Positions 1 to 11,042 of a stretch of DNA of 64,000 nt are shown here, piece by piece (position 1 is the stretch's first letter; every line of letters starts with the position of its first letter). The position numbers and the translations under genes are program-made. The stretch spans positions 342,822 through 406,821 of the forward strand of contig CAMXCT020005079.1 in assembly GCA_947184155.2 (NCBI GenBank), in the 5' to 3' direction. The DNA is from Cladocopium goreaui (lineage: Eukaryota > Sar > Dinophyceae > Suessiales > Symbiodiniaceae). Below the pieces are notes generated by a model. It did no database searches. It saw only the letters and a list, made by a program, of their open reading frames with translations, and was not told the DNA's origin.

Positions 1-525
1 CCCTGTTGAACCTGACCTGGCTCTGCACCAAAGCCTCCCAAACCCCAACCCTCCCGGAACCTTCTTCGGAAACCTGTTGAACTTGACCTGGCTTTGCACC
101 AAAGCAGACCTTCTCCGGAACCTCTGTTGAACCTGAACTGGCTCTGCACCGAACCCTCAGACCTTCTCCGGAACCTTCTCCGGAACCCTGTTGAACTTGA
201 CCTGGCTCTGCACCGAACCCTCAGACCTTCTCCGGAACCTTCTCCACAACCCTGTTGAACCTGACCTGGCTCTGCACCAAAGCCTAGGTCTCCGGAACCT
301 CCCGAACCTCTGTTGAATCTGACTTGGCTTTGCACCAAAGCTTCCTGGAACCTTCTCCGGAACCCTGTTGAACCTGACCTGGCTCCGTACCAAAGCCTCC
401 CAGACCTTCTCCGGAACCTCCGGAACCTTCTCCAGAACCTCGTTGAACTTGACCCGGCGCCTGCACCAGTGCACACCGGAGCTATTCTGGGCTGAAGACC
501 CCCTTAGCTTACGCTGTTGGGGAAA
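1..525. repeat. Degenerate satellite array with unique tail (left copy)
   Basis: Imperfect tandem units built on 'gttgaacctgacctggctct' followed by 'gcaccaaagcct' and runs of 'tccggaacct'. The array ends in a non-repeated tail (about 440-525) containing 'gcacaccggag', 'ctgggctgaagacccc' and 'acgctgttgggg'. The same array and tail recur at 62130-62767. Both strands are open in several frames, so the long frames here reflect a stop-poor repeat and not a demonstrated gene. Confidence 0.85.
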
Positions 526-790
526 AATGACTTTCGCGAACACGACCAAAAACTTTCGTGACGGGTAAAAACACAGCATGAACAGCCTTTGCAAACATAA
601 TTCTTACAAGGACCTTTAGTTAATGTCCCATAGAGATATAGATAGATGACAGAAGTAGTCGTCAAAGATATAAACGATGAAGAAAGCAAGGGAGAGATTA
701 GTACGGAAACAATTGAACAATAAACACCCAAAGCAGAAGAAGAAGAAAAAAAATACTTTACTTCGTGTGATCCCCGCCATGACATTTATA
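526..790. other. Spacer without recognised feature
   Basis: Non-repetitive sequence between two arrays, with an A-rich stretch around 735-755. I see no exon with splice signals here. Confidence 0.5.
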
Positions 791-1255
791 CATTTTCTTA
801 CTGGCAAATCTTCTGGCATTCTATCTGACATATCTTCTGACATTCTATTTGACATTCTATCTGGCATATCTTCTGGCATATGATCTGGCATATCTTCTGG
901 CATATCTTCTGGCATTCTATCTGGCAAATCTTCTGGCATTCTATCTGGCATATCTTCTGGCACTCTATCTGACATATCTTCTGGCATTCTATCTGGCATA
1001 TCTTCTGGCATATATTCTGACATATCTTCTGGCATTCTATCTGACATATCTTCTGGCATATATTCTGACATATCTTATCTTCTGGCATATCTGGCATATC
1101 TTCTGGCATATCTGACATATCTTCTGGCATATCTATCTGGCATATCTTCTGGCATTCTATCTGGCATATCTTCTGGCATATCTGGCATTCTATCTGGCAT
1201 ATCATATCTTCTGGCATATTTCTGGCACATTCTTTCTGACATTCTTTCTAACTTT
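791..1255. repeat. 15-bp minisatellite (ctggcatatcttctg family)
   Basis: About 30 units of a roughly 15-bp repeat alternating 'ctggcatatcttctg' and 'gcattctatctggcatat'. Because the unit is a multiple of three and stop-free, the minus strand reads as a Met-Pro-Glu-Asp-Met repeat. No conserved non-repeat domain is attached, so I treat it as a minisatellite and not a protein gene. Confidence 0.85.
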
Positions 1256-1361
1256 CTTCTGCACATTCTTTGTGGTTGAGGTCCGGCAGGGAACACTGGG
1301 CGTGGATGGTCGTGGTTGAGGTCCGGCAGAGAACACTGTGGATCGCGGGTCGCAGTTGAGC

Positions 1362-1472
1362 AAGGACGACGAGGACGACGAGGACGACGAGGACGACGAG
1401 GAGGACGAGGAGGAGGAGGAGGCAGGAGGAGGCGGAGGAGGAGGAGAAGGAGGAGGAGGACGAGGAGGCAAC
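1362..1472. repeat. GAC/GAG trinucleotide-rich tract
   Basis: Purine-rich (gaggac)n grading into (gag)n. Just before it (about 1270-1345), 'gaggtccggcag' followed by 'gaacactg' is duplicated once. Confidence 0.8.
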
Positions 1473-2954
1473 TGACATAAAATCTAACAACCCTCACCTG
1501 GCAGGTGGGGAAAAAGAAGAACTCACCATCAAACTATCTCAAATAAATCGGAATAAATGCCAATCAATCCCAGCATTAATTCATATTAATTCCAATAAAT
1601 CGGATGAAATCCCAATTTTCATCCCACGGTTGATCGCTGTCACCAACCCCCCATCTTTGTGGGTTCCATGCAGAAAATCATCCAGACTTTTTGAAAATCA
1701 TTATAGAAATGATCTAGAAATGGAGGGTAGAAAATGGTATCACATAAATCTATATAAATTTACCTTCGCCATCTTGAGTATCTATAAATAGATATAAATA
1801 GCATCAACACTACTCCAAGGTCTTTTTTCGAGGATTCCATCGCTGGATTTGACATTCACAAAGGCCAAGTCAATGATGTCTTCATAACCTCAAATCGGGC
1901 AATGGTGGTAACAACGCCAATGGCTATCAGGGGCTATCGTGGGACATAGGGAGAAGTGAGACCTAACGAGATGCGACTTTTGCAGAAGCATAATCCATGT
2001 GAACAAGCAAACAAAAGGTAAATCATACTGTAGCAATTGCTATGCTCAAGCAACTCGCGAGCGAGATATCCTTTTTTCGGATTGAGGAACACTGGATGCT
2101 ATGATTGAGGGGTGGGGCAGGGGGCCAGGGGGGTTCCCGGTTCACATTGTGATCAATTTGTTCGTTGATGTCAATTGCGTGAACACCCAATCATCTGAAT
2201 GTCAACTTCATGAGAGTTGAGTTTCCCAACGACACCTCAAACCTCATTGTCTTCAAAAGGTTCTTCATTATCAAAGCATCTATAAGGCCTATAAGGAAAC
2301 ATTTCTTTTGACACAAAAGGCCATGTGAGTCCCTTGGTGGAAATGTCCTTCGGACAGCTCCACCATATGAGTCCCTCGGTGGAAGTATCCTTTGGACAGC
2401 TCCGCCAACCATTCATTCTCAAGAGGTGGCTGAGTTGTAAAAAGCCCGGCGACAATTTCTGAAATACACAACTGTGAAAATGGGTATTAACCAATAATAG
2501 ATAGGTCGCAAGTATATAAATGAATCAAGATCAATTAAGTATATATATATATTATATAACTATATATTTATATATTTATATAGCTATAAAATTCAAGCAT
2601 TTTACGTCCGAGCTACGACACCCCCCAGGTGCCACCTGTGCAAACACGGCCTTCAAAGACCGCCGATCTTCTATCTACATCTATCAGACTATATCAGACT
2701 ATATCTACTTCAGTCAATGACTTTGGAATAGAAAGGGGAAATGCAATCTCATACGCTTCCATTAGGCTTTGAACATTTCGGATTGAACATCTTCAAACAA
2801 AGACTTAAAACAAACTCACTAATGTGAATCATATGAACCATCCGTGTTTCACGCTCTGAAGGGCCAGAACGAAACCACGGCAAAGCGATCCTCGCTCAGC
2901 TGCACAGACCAGGGGCTCAGGACCCGTTTTTCAAACGGCCATGAACACCTCTGT
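1473..2954. other. Gene-poor stretch
   Basis: No convincing exon. It contains a short 'aataaatcgg' family (1540-1610), a roughly 49-bp tandem duplication at 2317-2412 ('gagtccctcggtggaa' followed by 'gtatcctttggacagctcc'), and TA-rich tracts at 2538-2590. Confidence 0.45.
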
Positions 2955-3732
2955 TTAAGCCGAACCCTCCAGCAACGGATTTCCTGGAACATACAGCTCA
3001 GCTCCCTTGTCAATCAACTGTGCGGAAGCGCTGATGTCCCTCATCCATTCATACGCGCTAAATCGGATCTTTACACTACATACAACCATCACATCATGCT
3101 TGTTGCCATCAACAGCCATCAACTCCGGTGTCAATGCCTCCTGGAATAAGTTGCCAGGAATGGCAATCTGTTCGACATGTCCTTCTTCGATGCCGCCGTT
3201 ATCCTTGTTATAGATATACACACTGAGCTCATCCCCCTGCTGGTAGTCATTGACGTAAGCTCTGTCGTGGTAACCATATCGCTCTGCTTTGCACATTGTA
3301 GTCAGAAACGTCTTGTTCTGAGACTCATTCTTCACAAGCATTGCCAACATGAAATCTCCCGGCCAGTCACGAGTTTCCCATGGCATCTCAAAAAGGACTC
3401 TGACTTTGGGGTGGGCTGCTCCTTCAACAACTTGCGCGGTGGGACAACCCGCACCCTTGGACACAATCAAGAGCGCATCAGCCACCTTCAAGGGTTCGGC
3501 CATCATATCGCTGTGGCAAAAATCGGCAGATCACCACAGAATTTGGGTCTGAAACTTGGATTTTCCGATACTTTTCCGACACTTCTTTACAAAAACACCC
3601 CAAGGTTCCATGGGGGTCCCTCCCCCCCGGCGCCTTCTTCTGCTCTCCAGGGCCCAGAGCTGCAAAAGCCTCCCGGACTTCTTCTGTGGTGGCCTTCTCT
3701 GCAGCCGAAACGACGGATCCTCCGGATCCCAT
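2955..3732 (-). CDS. Two-exon protein with N-myristoylation-type start, function unknown
   Basis: Two exons on the minus strand, 3732-3634 and 3485-2955, joined across a 148-bp GC-AG intron. Together they give an uninterrupted 209-residue protein ending at a TAA. Exon 1 encodes MGSGGSVVSAAEKATTEEVR, which matches the N-myristoylation pattern M-G-x-x-x-S; the following Glu/Ala-rich stretch looks helical. Exon 2 is a compact, apparently globular domain (for example RVLFEMPWETRDWPGDFML, then GDELSVYIYNKDNGGIEEGH). I do not recognise the family. Splicing restores the frame exactly (EQKK-VADALL), which supports the exon pair over a single ORF. A lipid-anchored protein at a membrane is an inference from the first six residues only. 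It is downstream of, and co-oriented with, the J-domain gene. Confidence 0.72.
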
Positions 3733-3879
3733 GGCGCTGATTGGCGCGCAGCCTTCCGGAAAGCTGGCGAAAGGCTGACAAGGGCAGCCGATGTCGCGGC
3801 GACTGTGCCATTCTGTGCTATGCCATGGTGTTTCAACATGTTTCAACAGCATATCAATACGTAAAAATAGCGGGTCAAT

Positions 3880-4332
3880 AGATGTAAAACTCTGGTACCT
3901 CAAAGGTTTTGACATTTTTGACCCACACCACATTTTGGCACCCTGCATAGTAGTCATCTATCAGCAACTGCTGCAACTCGGGTCAAGTCCTCGAGTCCGT
4001 CTGAGAGCCCAACAAGAACGGTGTCCACGGTGTGGATGTCGATGCCCAGAGAGTGGCAAACGGCAAAGCTGTTTTCCCAGCACAGGAAGCTTACAGTAAC
4101 TATCATGATCGCCCGCTGAAAGCTGCAAACTTTGCAAAATATCGATAGAACGTTTAACGAAGAAATAAATAATATTGAAAGCCAACGATGAAGCATTGCA
4201 CATGAACAAAAAACACAACACATAGGTACTGAAAAAGTTACCTATATGCTCCTCAGATCCATCTTTTATCATCTTTTCATATCTGCTGATCATTTTTCCC
4301 AAATGGCCTAGGGGATACTGATGATAATCCAT
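3880..4332 (-). CDS. Candidate exons of an unidentified minus-strand gene
   Basis: Two or three stretches look coding but the joins are unclear. One starts near 4332 (MDYHQYPLGHLGKMISRYEK). A second, about 4083-3957, follows an AG and contains FAVCHSLGIDIHTVDTVLVG. A third at about 3955-3885 contains NVVWVKNVKTFEVPEFYIY and then a stop. The three are co-oriented with the genes around them and separated by AT-rich intron-like DNA. No family is recognised; some could be terminal exons of the J-domain gene to the right. Confidence 0.35.
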
Positions 4333-4424
4333 ATCAGAATTCTCAGGGTGTCATATGTTCATCAAAAAAGAGAGTTTAAAAAACGATACACATAGAATCT
4401 ACAGTGAAACCGAGTGCCAAGTGG

Positions 4425-4665
4425 CTCTTCCTGCTGCTCCAGTCTCACTCGCTCCTTCTCTTCCAACTCTTCTAGCCGCTTCTCACGCTCTTCCTCAGGC
4501 AACCTCTGGGATGGCGTCAATTTGCTCGCGGCTGGAGAGAAAGATAGAGAAAGCCCATCTGAGGCCCAGTCAACTGCTCCGGAGCCAGCACGAAAAATAA
4601 GGATCTCAGAGGTCAATTCAAGGGCAAGCATCAGGTCAGAAAAGGCGCAGCCATGTACATCCTGG
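4425..4665 (-). CDS. Candidate exon with charged coiled-coil segment
   Basis: An open minus-strand segment contains DLMLALELTSEILIFRAG followed by a strongly charged Glu/Arg heptad-like run (EEEREKRLEELEEKERVRLE). This looks like a coiled coil. It is bounded on the right by a TA microsatellite at 4670-4735, so it is probably an internal exon. Its parent gene is not known. Confidence 0.35.
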
Positions 4666-4667
4666 AT

Positions 4668-4790
4668 ATGTATGTATATATATATACATATGTATATATA
4701 CATATATATATATATTAATCTCTCATATATAATAAAATCTCTCTATTTAATATGTATAATCATATATAATTTATCAAATATAGATGTAGA
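4668..4790. repeat. TA-rich microsatellite
   Basis: Alternating 'tatata/catata' tract. Similar tracts occur at 7138-7165, 7955-8265, 10480-10545, 16272-16290 and 33700-33750. Confidence 0.8.
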
Positions 4791-5039
4791 CATCGCATTG
4801 GTCTTTGATTCAACATTGCACACTCAAATGAAATTGTTCGCATGGCACACTGCAGCAACCAGCAAGTATCCGAAGATCTGCGCCAATGGAAGGGGCTCCG
4901 GAATGTCACTGGCCTGGCTAAAACTGCTGCAGCAACTCCACGCTGAGTGCTGACATCTTAGCCCACGACCCGAGCGATCCCAAACCTGGAAGACCTGCAA
5001 GTCTCCGGGTCAAGGGTCAGCAAAGTCCAGGAATTTCAC

Positions 5040-5250
5040 TTGAGTTCGTCCAAAGTTTGTGGCATCCATGTCCATCAGTGGTTTGCCATCCTTTCCCTGT
5101 AACAATCATTGAGAATAGCCATGGTTTACGCCTTTTTTGGGACACAGCCACATCAAAAGCAACAGGACTGACTGCCTCCGCTGCGTCTTTGACCTCGGAG
5201 TGCCTGGGTGGAGATGCCCCATTTTGAAACAAACCCAAATCCATTACCAT
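5040..5250 (-). CDS. Candidate exon, unidentified
   Basis: Open minus-strand reading with plausible composition (MDLGLFQNGASPPRHSEVKD, then KRRKPWLFSMIVTGKG). The splice ends are not certain and no family is recognised. It lies downstream of the last exon assigned to the J-domain gene and may belong to it. Confidence 0.3.
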
Positions 5251-5498
5251 GTCAGTTGAAGGAAAAGACGCCCTGTGATGGAAAAATTAGAAAAGGAGTT
5301 GAATTTGGATATAGTTTGATGTCGACCACGGCAAGTTGAAACGAGCGCCGTTTCAACTGAAAGGGAAAGAAGAGGCGGAGAACCTGCAAACTTAGGGGAA
5401 AATTTGGCTGTCCAGCCCTAAGTCTTAATGCCAAAGACCGTCAAAGCGAACAAAACATGAACCGTCGGGTCAACTCAAATCACTTTACTCTCTTTTGC

Positions 5499-7906
5499 CT
5501 AGGTTGTCGACGCACAGGCTCTGGTTCTGGCATCCAATCGGTTTCCTGCAGCTCCAAAAGTCGGATTTTCATGGAAAATCCTGTTTGTCACCGTCTGTCA
5601 CCCTATTGCTCCTCGAAGTCATGTTCCGGTAGCTCACGGTATTCCTGATCAAAGATCATCAAAGCATGTAAATTATGTAAAGGCCATACCCTAAAGGCCA
5701 TACCCTCTGATAAATTAACATAGATGTGGAGAATACATCCTTCATAGATCCTTTACTATTATAATTATGTGTATATATATATAATACAAGTATGAGTATA
5801 TATTGGTGTTCCATATCTGTCTGTTTGATCTTTTTGTATCTTTTGCATGTTTGCCCCATGGTAAAAATGATCCGTGGCTGCCAACTCCCTGCTGCCGCGT
5901 CTCACCGGTATATGGGTTGTAGCCGATCTCTGCCCAGACCTGCCAATGGTTCAGAGTCACCGTGTCGTCTCTAAAAGGTCACTTAGATCCACTTGGGAAG
6001 GACCTCCTCGAGATCGCCAGGATTGTACCCAGCATTTTGATCCCAGCGCCAATTGCCAGGCCTGGTCCGACATGTCTGAATCGTTGTTACGAGTAGCAGC
6101 TCTTCAGAAGATGGCAATCATGTGGTATAGCAACCCAATGAAAAGATGCAGAGATGGCTAGTTGATCCCACTGAAGTAGCGATAAGTAGTTTGTCTGCGA
6201 TAAGTAGTTTGTCTATCTTAGGGGGGTTCCTAATGGTTCCTATATATGGCTGTGTGTCTCAAAATGGGCCACTCTAGTGGAGAGAATGATGATAAGTCAT
6301 GCCTACGGGGCTTCCCCCATTGTCACCGCTGTTTCCAAAAGTCACGCCTAAGTCATGCCTAAAAGGCTTTCCTGCTTGTCACCGCAATCATTCCGGCACT
6401 CATTCAATTGATGTGGTTTCAAACTGTTCTTGTGGCCAATGTATCATTTGGTCATGTTTCCCCCAAGGCCTTGCCGTAACCTGGCCTCTGGAACTCTGCC
6501 TCCCGCTCAGCTTCTGTCTTCCCCCTGGTCGACCGTCTCAAGTCAAACCTGGACCGGCCAGCGACAGGGGTCTGTCTAAAAGTGATGTATCAAATCATCA
6601 AATCATCAAATCATCAAATCCACTGGTTATCATCAAGTACCCCCCCATTTATCCCCATGAAATCCCCAATAATTGAGGGAACGCACACCATGCAGGACCC
6701 CCATGACCCAATGCAGGGCGCACCCCGTGAAGGGATCAGCTGATTCGGCTGATGTACTGGGACCTATGCGGCTGAAACTGATATGGAAAAGGCAGTGGCA
6801 TCAACAAATGTGCTCCACATGTGAAAAATCATTGGATGAAAATCAGTTGTTGTTCAAATCTCTTGAACATTCATGATGTTCATGATTTGTTATGTCCAAG
6901 TGGTTTTCAAGTGGATCAAGTTAAAAAAAAAAAAACGTGGCATCTGCCACCAGCATCAGCTCAGGTTCGGGCGTCGCCCGCTGAGCAAAGCGTAGGCATC
7001 GAGGACTTTCCGGAACTCGGCCGATTCCGATCCACCTGGCTTCAAGGTCACGATGTGGGAGATATCGGGAAACTGTGAAATTGATATTTGGAACTGAAAA
7101 AAAAAATAGCCGAATATCAATTGTACTTCTGATATTGATATATATATATATATTTATTTATATATATTTGGAACTAATTGTATTAATATAATTTATGGAA
7201 GCCGCTGTCCATTGGAACTGGTCGCTGCTTTGTTCCGTGTTTTCGCCTTTGAGATCAGGATGAAGCCGAGCAACTTTCCGCCTCTGGGGACCATCTCCAA
7301 CATCCAGGTGACATGTCTGAACGTGTCTTGGACATGTTCACAGTCACCATCCATTTTGGTAATTCATGCTACCCTCTGGTAAACTAACATAGCTATGGAA
7401 AATCACCATTTTTAATAGGTAAACCATCTATAAATGGGTTATTTTCCATGGCTATGTTAAATTACCAGAGGGTAAATGATAATAAATTACCATCCGAACA
7501 TGGAGGTTGACATCTTTGCCATCAGCAGGGTTTCTACCTTCATTCATGGTCCTGCCATGGTCAAAACATTGTAGGTTTTGGTCATCTCACCATGAATGGG
7601 ATTCCTTATTCTATTATATAAGGCCGATGGATTTGATGGATTGACGATCATCCCCATTATATTCCCATGAAATCCCATATCCCCATTTTTTTAGAAGTTC
7701 TAACCCCATTATGCCCAGCCCCTATTCCAATCCAACTCTGCGTTTATCCTTGGCTATATATCCCATGATATTCCCGTGATATTCCTACTAAATCCCTGTT
7801 TTTTTCATGGCGTACCAATGGCACCTGAAGGCCTTCTTCACCTCAGCCATCGCGGGGTCCGTGGCATCCAGCCCCAGCACTTGCAGCCTCGCACCAGCGT
7901 TGATCT
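5499..7906 (-). CDS. J-domain (DnaJ-type) protein, six exons resolved, partial
   Basis: Exons: 7906-7825, 7281-7247, 7035-6978, 6548-6470, 5939-5906 and 5580-5499. All junctions keep the frame; introns are GT-AG, GC-AG, GC-AG, GC-AG and GT-AG. The first three exons build a complete J domain: helix I LQVLGLDATDPAMAEVKKAF, then RRKVARLHPDLKGG with the diagnostic HPD, then helix III SAEFRKVLDAYALLSG. J domains stimulate the ATPase of Hsp70 partners through HPD, so a co-chaperone role follows from the family. After the domain come a basic stretch (RRSTRGKTEAEREAEF), VWAEIGYNPYTG, and a Pro/Glu segment ending near RLLELQETDWMPEPEP. The N-terminus upstream of 7906 and the C-terminus are not fixed; the last two exons are less certain than the first four. 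The exon around HPD is only 35 bp. Confidence 0.78.
5687..5735. repeat. Half-copy of the fold-back element at 7.4 kb
   Basis: The sequence 'taccctctgataaattaac' followed by 'atagatgtggagaat' closely matches the left arm of the inverted repeat at 7370-7407. It lies inside another intron of the same J-domain gene. A short duplication 'aaaggccataccct' precedes it. Confidence 0.55.
7370..7474. repeat. Intronic fold-back (inverted repeat) element
   Basis: Arms 7370-7407 ('taccctctggtaaactaaca'...) and 7437-7474 are imperfect reverse complements over about 38 bp with a roughly 29-bp loop. A shorter 'ggtaat'/'attacc' pair lies outside the arms. It sits wholly within the 543-bp intron between the first two resolved J-domain exons. 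It looks like a small non-autonomous fold-back or MITE-like element; a related half-copy is at 5687-5735. Confidence 0.7.
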
Positions 7907-7954
7907 CTGGATATACAGGGCGCATTATTATCATAATGAGGATACAATGATATT

Positions 7955-8265
7955 TATGTGTATATATATATATACATATTATTATATATATACATATTAA
8001 ATATAATTATACATAATATATATAATTATACATATTATATATACATATTATATATGTATACATATTATATATACAGAACGGCCCCTCATGGGGGAGTGAT
8101 TTTTGCTCTATATAACATCATTATTAGTATTATTATTACATATAATATATATATACATACATAATATAATATAACATGTACATTAATCAATATATATATA
8201 TAATATATATATATATACATATACATATATATATATATACATATACATATATATATATATATTCG
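7955..8265. repeat. Long TA-rich microsatellite
   Basis: Dominated by 'tatatataca' steps, with a non-repeat island at about 8072-8130. The open frames through it are Tyr/Ile runs from low complexity. Confidence 0.85.
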
Positions 8266-8537
8266 GGTCATAGAGTGGAATATAAACACGTCTTTATGAT
8301 AATTGGGTGTGTCTGTGGGGTATGCTGTGTGCTCATAAACAGTTATATATTTTGGGAAAAGATGAAGACCATGGGATGGAATGCTACTTTGAAGCCTCTT
8401 CCCTCTCATTTCCCATCGCTTCCATTCGCTTTCTATCATTTCCTACAAGTATCATTTCTTATCCCCTTTCTGAAAAAACCCTGAAACGGCACCATTTCGG
8501 ATTGAGCCCCTGACGCGCGCAACTTCTCTGACCGCGG

Positions 8538-10131
8538 AATTGAAACGGTCTCTGCTCTCCGGGACATCCGCTGTAGGCGAGCTATCCGGTGCGTCCTGAG
8601 CACTTCGTGGACGGTTTGCCCCACGAATTGGGAGTGGCAGGCCCCGTTTCTCATAGTTACAGACTTCGGCAAAAATGCCATGTTTTCATTGTTAGTTACG
8701 GAAACAGCACCATTTTTCATGGGAAAAATATGGGAAGTCACACCAGCCATTGGGCCATTGGGCCATTGGGCCATTGGGCCATTGGGCCATTGGGCCATTG
8801 GGCCATTGGGCCATTGGGCCATTGGGCCATTGGCTGCCAGGCCTCTGTGCCACAGAAAGCCAAGCCGGCCAAGGCCTTCCCAGGACAGCCAGCACAACCT
8901 TGGCGCTTGCCCCAAGAAAAACTAGATCACGGATAGTCATAGAGTCATTAGCTACCATGACTATGATGTGAACAGCTATTAGAAATTGTAACTATTGAAT
9001 GTACTGGTTTGTACTAGCAATAATATCTATATTCGATGTTGGGATATTGTTGATGCCGGAGCTTGAGAATCGTTCTGTGTTCGTTCCCTTCAAATTGTGA
9101 CGGGTGACAAGCAGCGGCGCACACCTGGAAAGCTTTGACCGCATCGTCCAGCGATCGCGTGACGTCTCTGGCACTCGCTACGGCCTTTTGTCTCTTGTGC
9201 ATTGGTCATGTAGCCTCCATGAAGCGTGGGATATGATGGATATGTTTAGCAAAGATCCAAGCGGATAGGTGTCCATTCCCGTCTCTATCTTAAGCAAATG
9301 GTTCTACCACTTGAGCGTGAGCGGCTGGCAAGGACGCTGGATTTAAGCCCGGTTGCATCAAGATTAGGCCTCAGGCCTTGTCAAACAGTGGTTGTGCTGC
9401 CGATGCTCGGAACTCAGCTGCGACTTGCAGAGATCGCCAGCTTTTCAGGAAAATCGATCCAATCACGAGAGCGGTTCGCCTATCGTCCCCTTTAGGGCGA
9501 GGGCTGCGGCAAATGACATGTCTACTCTTTGGACATCTCCTGCCAAGGCGTGGGACCAGAAATGTCTAGCAAGGAATGCCACACCATGCATCACAGCTCT
9601 GCTGATACAAACCTGTCCTCCTTTTTTTGCGATGCTAGCATGCTTGCGGCCTCAAGACTTTCAGGACTTTCGTCAGAAAAGCTGTGGGAAGTCAAGCGCT
9701 TCCTTGTCTGGCATGCTTTCATGGAAGAAGTCCAGCATGGGAAGTGTTCAAAACCAAGGCAGGACCCACAGTTGTGACTCAGAGGTGGGCTTTCTCAATG
9801 CCCCAGCGGCGAACCAAAGAAGCACCTTGCCCCAGATTTGGATCGATCCACCAGCGGGATCCAGAAAAATGCCGATTTCCAATGAATTTCATTGGTTTTA
9901 ACCCGTCCCCAAGGAACAATGATAGATAATTATTATATAACACGGATCTGTTGTTATGTGGGCCCAAATTTAAACCCCAGCTGAGCGATGGCACATCCTC
10001 TGGCAGCATCTCGAAAGCGCAAGCGTTCAGAAGCCCCGGCATCATCTCGATGCATTGCCTTCTGGCTTTGCCCAACATATAGTGGCATGAAATCATGCGC
10101 AATATGGTGCTATTGACATCTTGATAGAAAA
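8538..10131 (-). CDS. Scattered candidate exons upstream of the J-domain gene
   Basis: Four minus-strand stretches look like exons. About 10131-9975 begins after an AG, contains RMISCHYMLGKARRQC, and ends at a GT. About 9606-9495 contains VAFLARHFWSHALAGDVQRV. About 9193-9128 contains KAVASARDVTRSLDDAVKAF and is followed by GT. About 8640-8538 contains TVHEVLRTHRIARLQRMSRR. I cannot join them into one frame and recognise no family. They may be 5' exons of the J-domain gene or of an independent gene between it and the ABC1 gene. Confidence 0.35.
8744..8835. repeat. 9-bp minisatellite (ccattgggc)n, about 10 copies
   Basis: Nearly perfect head-to-tail copies of 'ccattgggc'. The unit is a multiple of three, so both strands read through as tripeptide repeats. 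Confidence 0.95.
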
Positions 10132-10144
10132 ACCAACTGATGAA

Positions 10145-10200
10145 ACCATTAATCACCATTAATCATCATTAACCATCATTAACCATCATTAACCACCATC
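10145..10200. repeat. Short 'accattaatc' minisatellite
   Basis: Five to six imperfect copies of a 10-bp unit ('accattaatc' or 'atcattaacc'). Confidence 0.8.
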
Positions 10201-11042
10201 TTGAAAACTGTCTTAATTCTTGGGGTGCCTCATTTTGTGGGACATGTTTGGACAACTCCCCACCGGCACGGCATTGAGGAAAGGACACTTTGAAGTGCCC
10301 AGGCAGGCAACCGACACTCGTCCTGGAGAGGGTTGCGCACAATAATGGACAAGGATAATTTTTCTGTCAAATCTCCAAAGACGTCTTGATGCCTTCCCAG
10401 ATAAATTTTGAATACGTCTTGGTTTCTAGGCCTCCCCATTCATTTATTGCTAGTGTTACACAAGCATGCACAAGCCATATATAATATTATAATATTATAT
10501 ATAATATATATATATTATATATATTATATATATATACATCTCTGCAGTGCAGTTTCCAGTCGCATCCTCACTGCACAAGGCTGTGATTGCGTCCTGCGAC
10601 ATGCTCAGACTGAGATGCAAACTAAACCCAGCGCTGCCACAATCAGAAGATAGAGATGGGCTGAATTGGCCAGCAATGTAGGCACTGGCAAATGAAGAAA
10701 CATCTGGAAGGGGTGCATCAGGAAAGACGAAGGGGCTCAGTGCCTCTTGAAACAACCAAACAAATCGATGACAGGAATATGTCTGGCAGTGCATTTCCAA
10801 CAAGAGCTTTTTACCTGCATTCGTCAGCCTCAATACCCATATCAGGCCGCTGAAAAAAATGTAGAGATCCACTTGGAGAACCATGTTCGATTGGAAGGGA
10901 ATCTTGCGAAGCAAGTCAACATTTGAATGTATACTGAAGTACACTGGTAATTCAAGAGGTTTGAGGAAGTCTCGCAATCAAATAGCATAGCTCTCACGGG
11001 CACCGAGAGAACAGCATATCAGCTGAAGGGCGAAAGGCTTCT
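10200..11042. other. Interval between ABC1 stop and upstream exon candidates
   Basis: Holds a TA tract (10480-10545). An open minus-strand stretch (about 10900-10690, including LIWVLRLTNAGKKLLLEM) might be an exon but has no splice support. Nothing else is recognised. Confidence 0.35.

Noticed and set aside
798-1217. Met-Pro-Glu-Asp-Met repeat protein on the minus strand
   Set aside because: A 15-bp minisatellite explains it fully; other frames are equally open.
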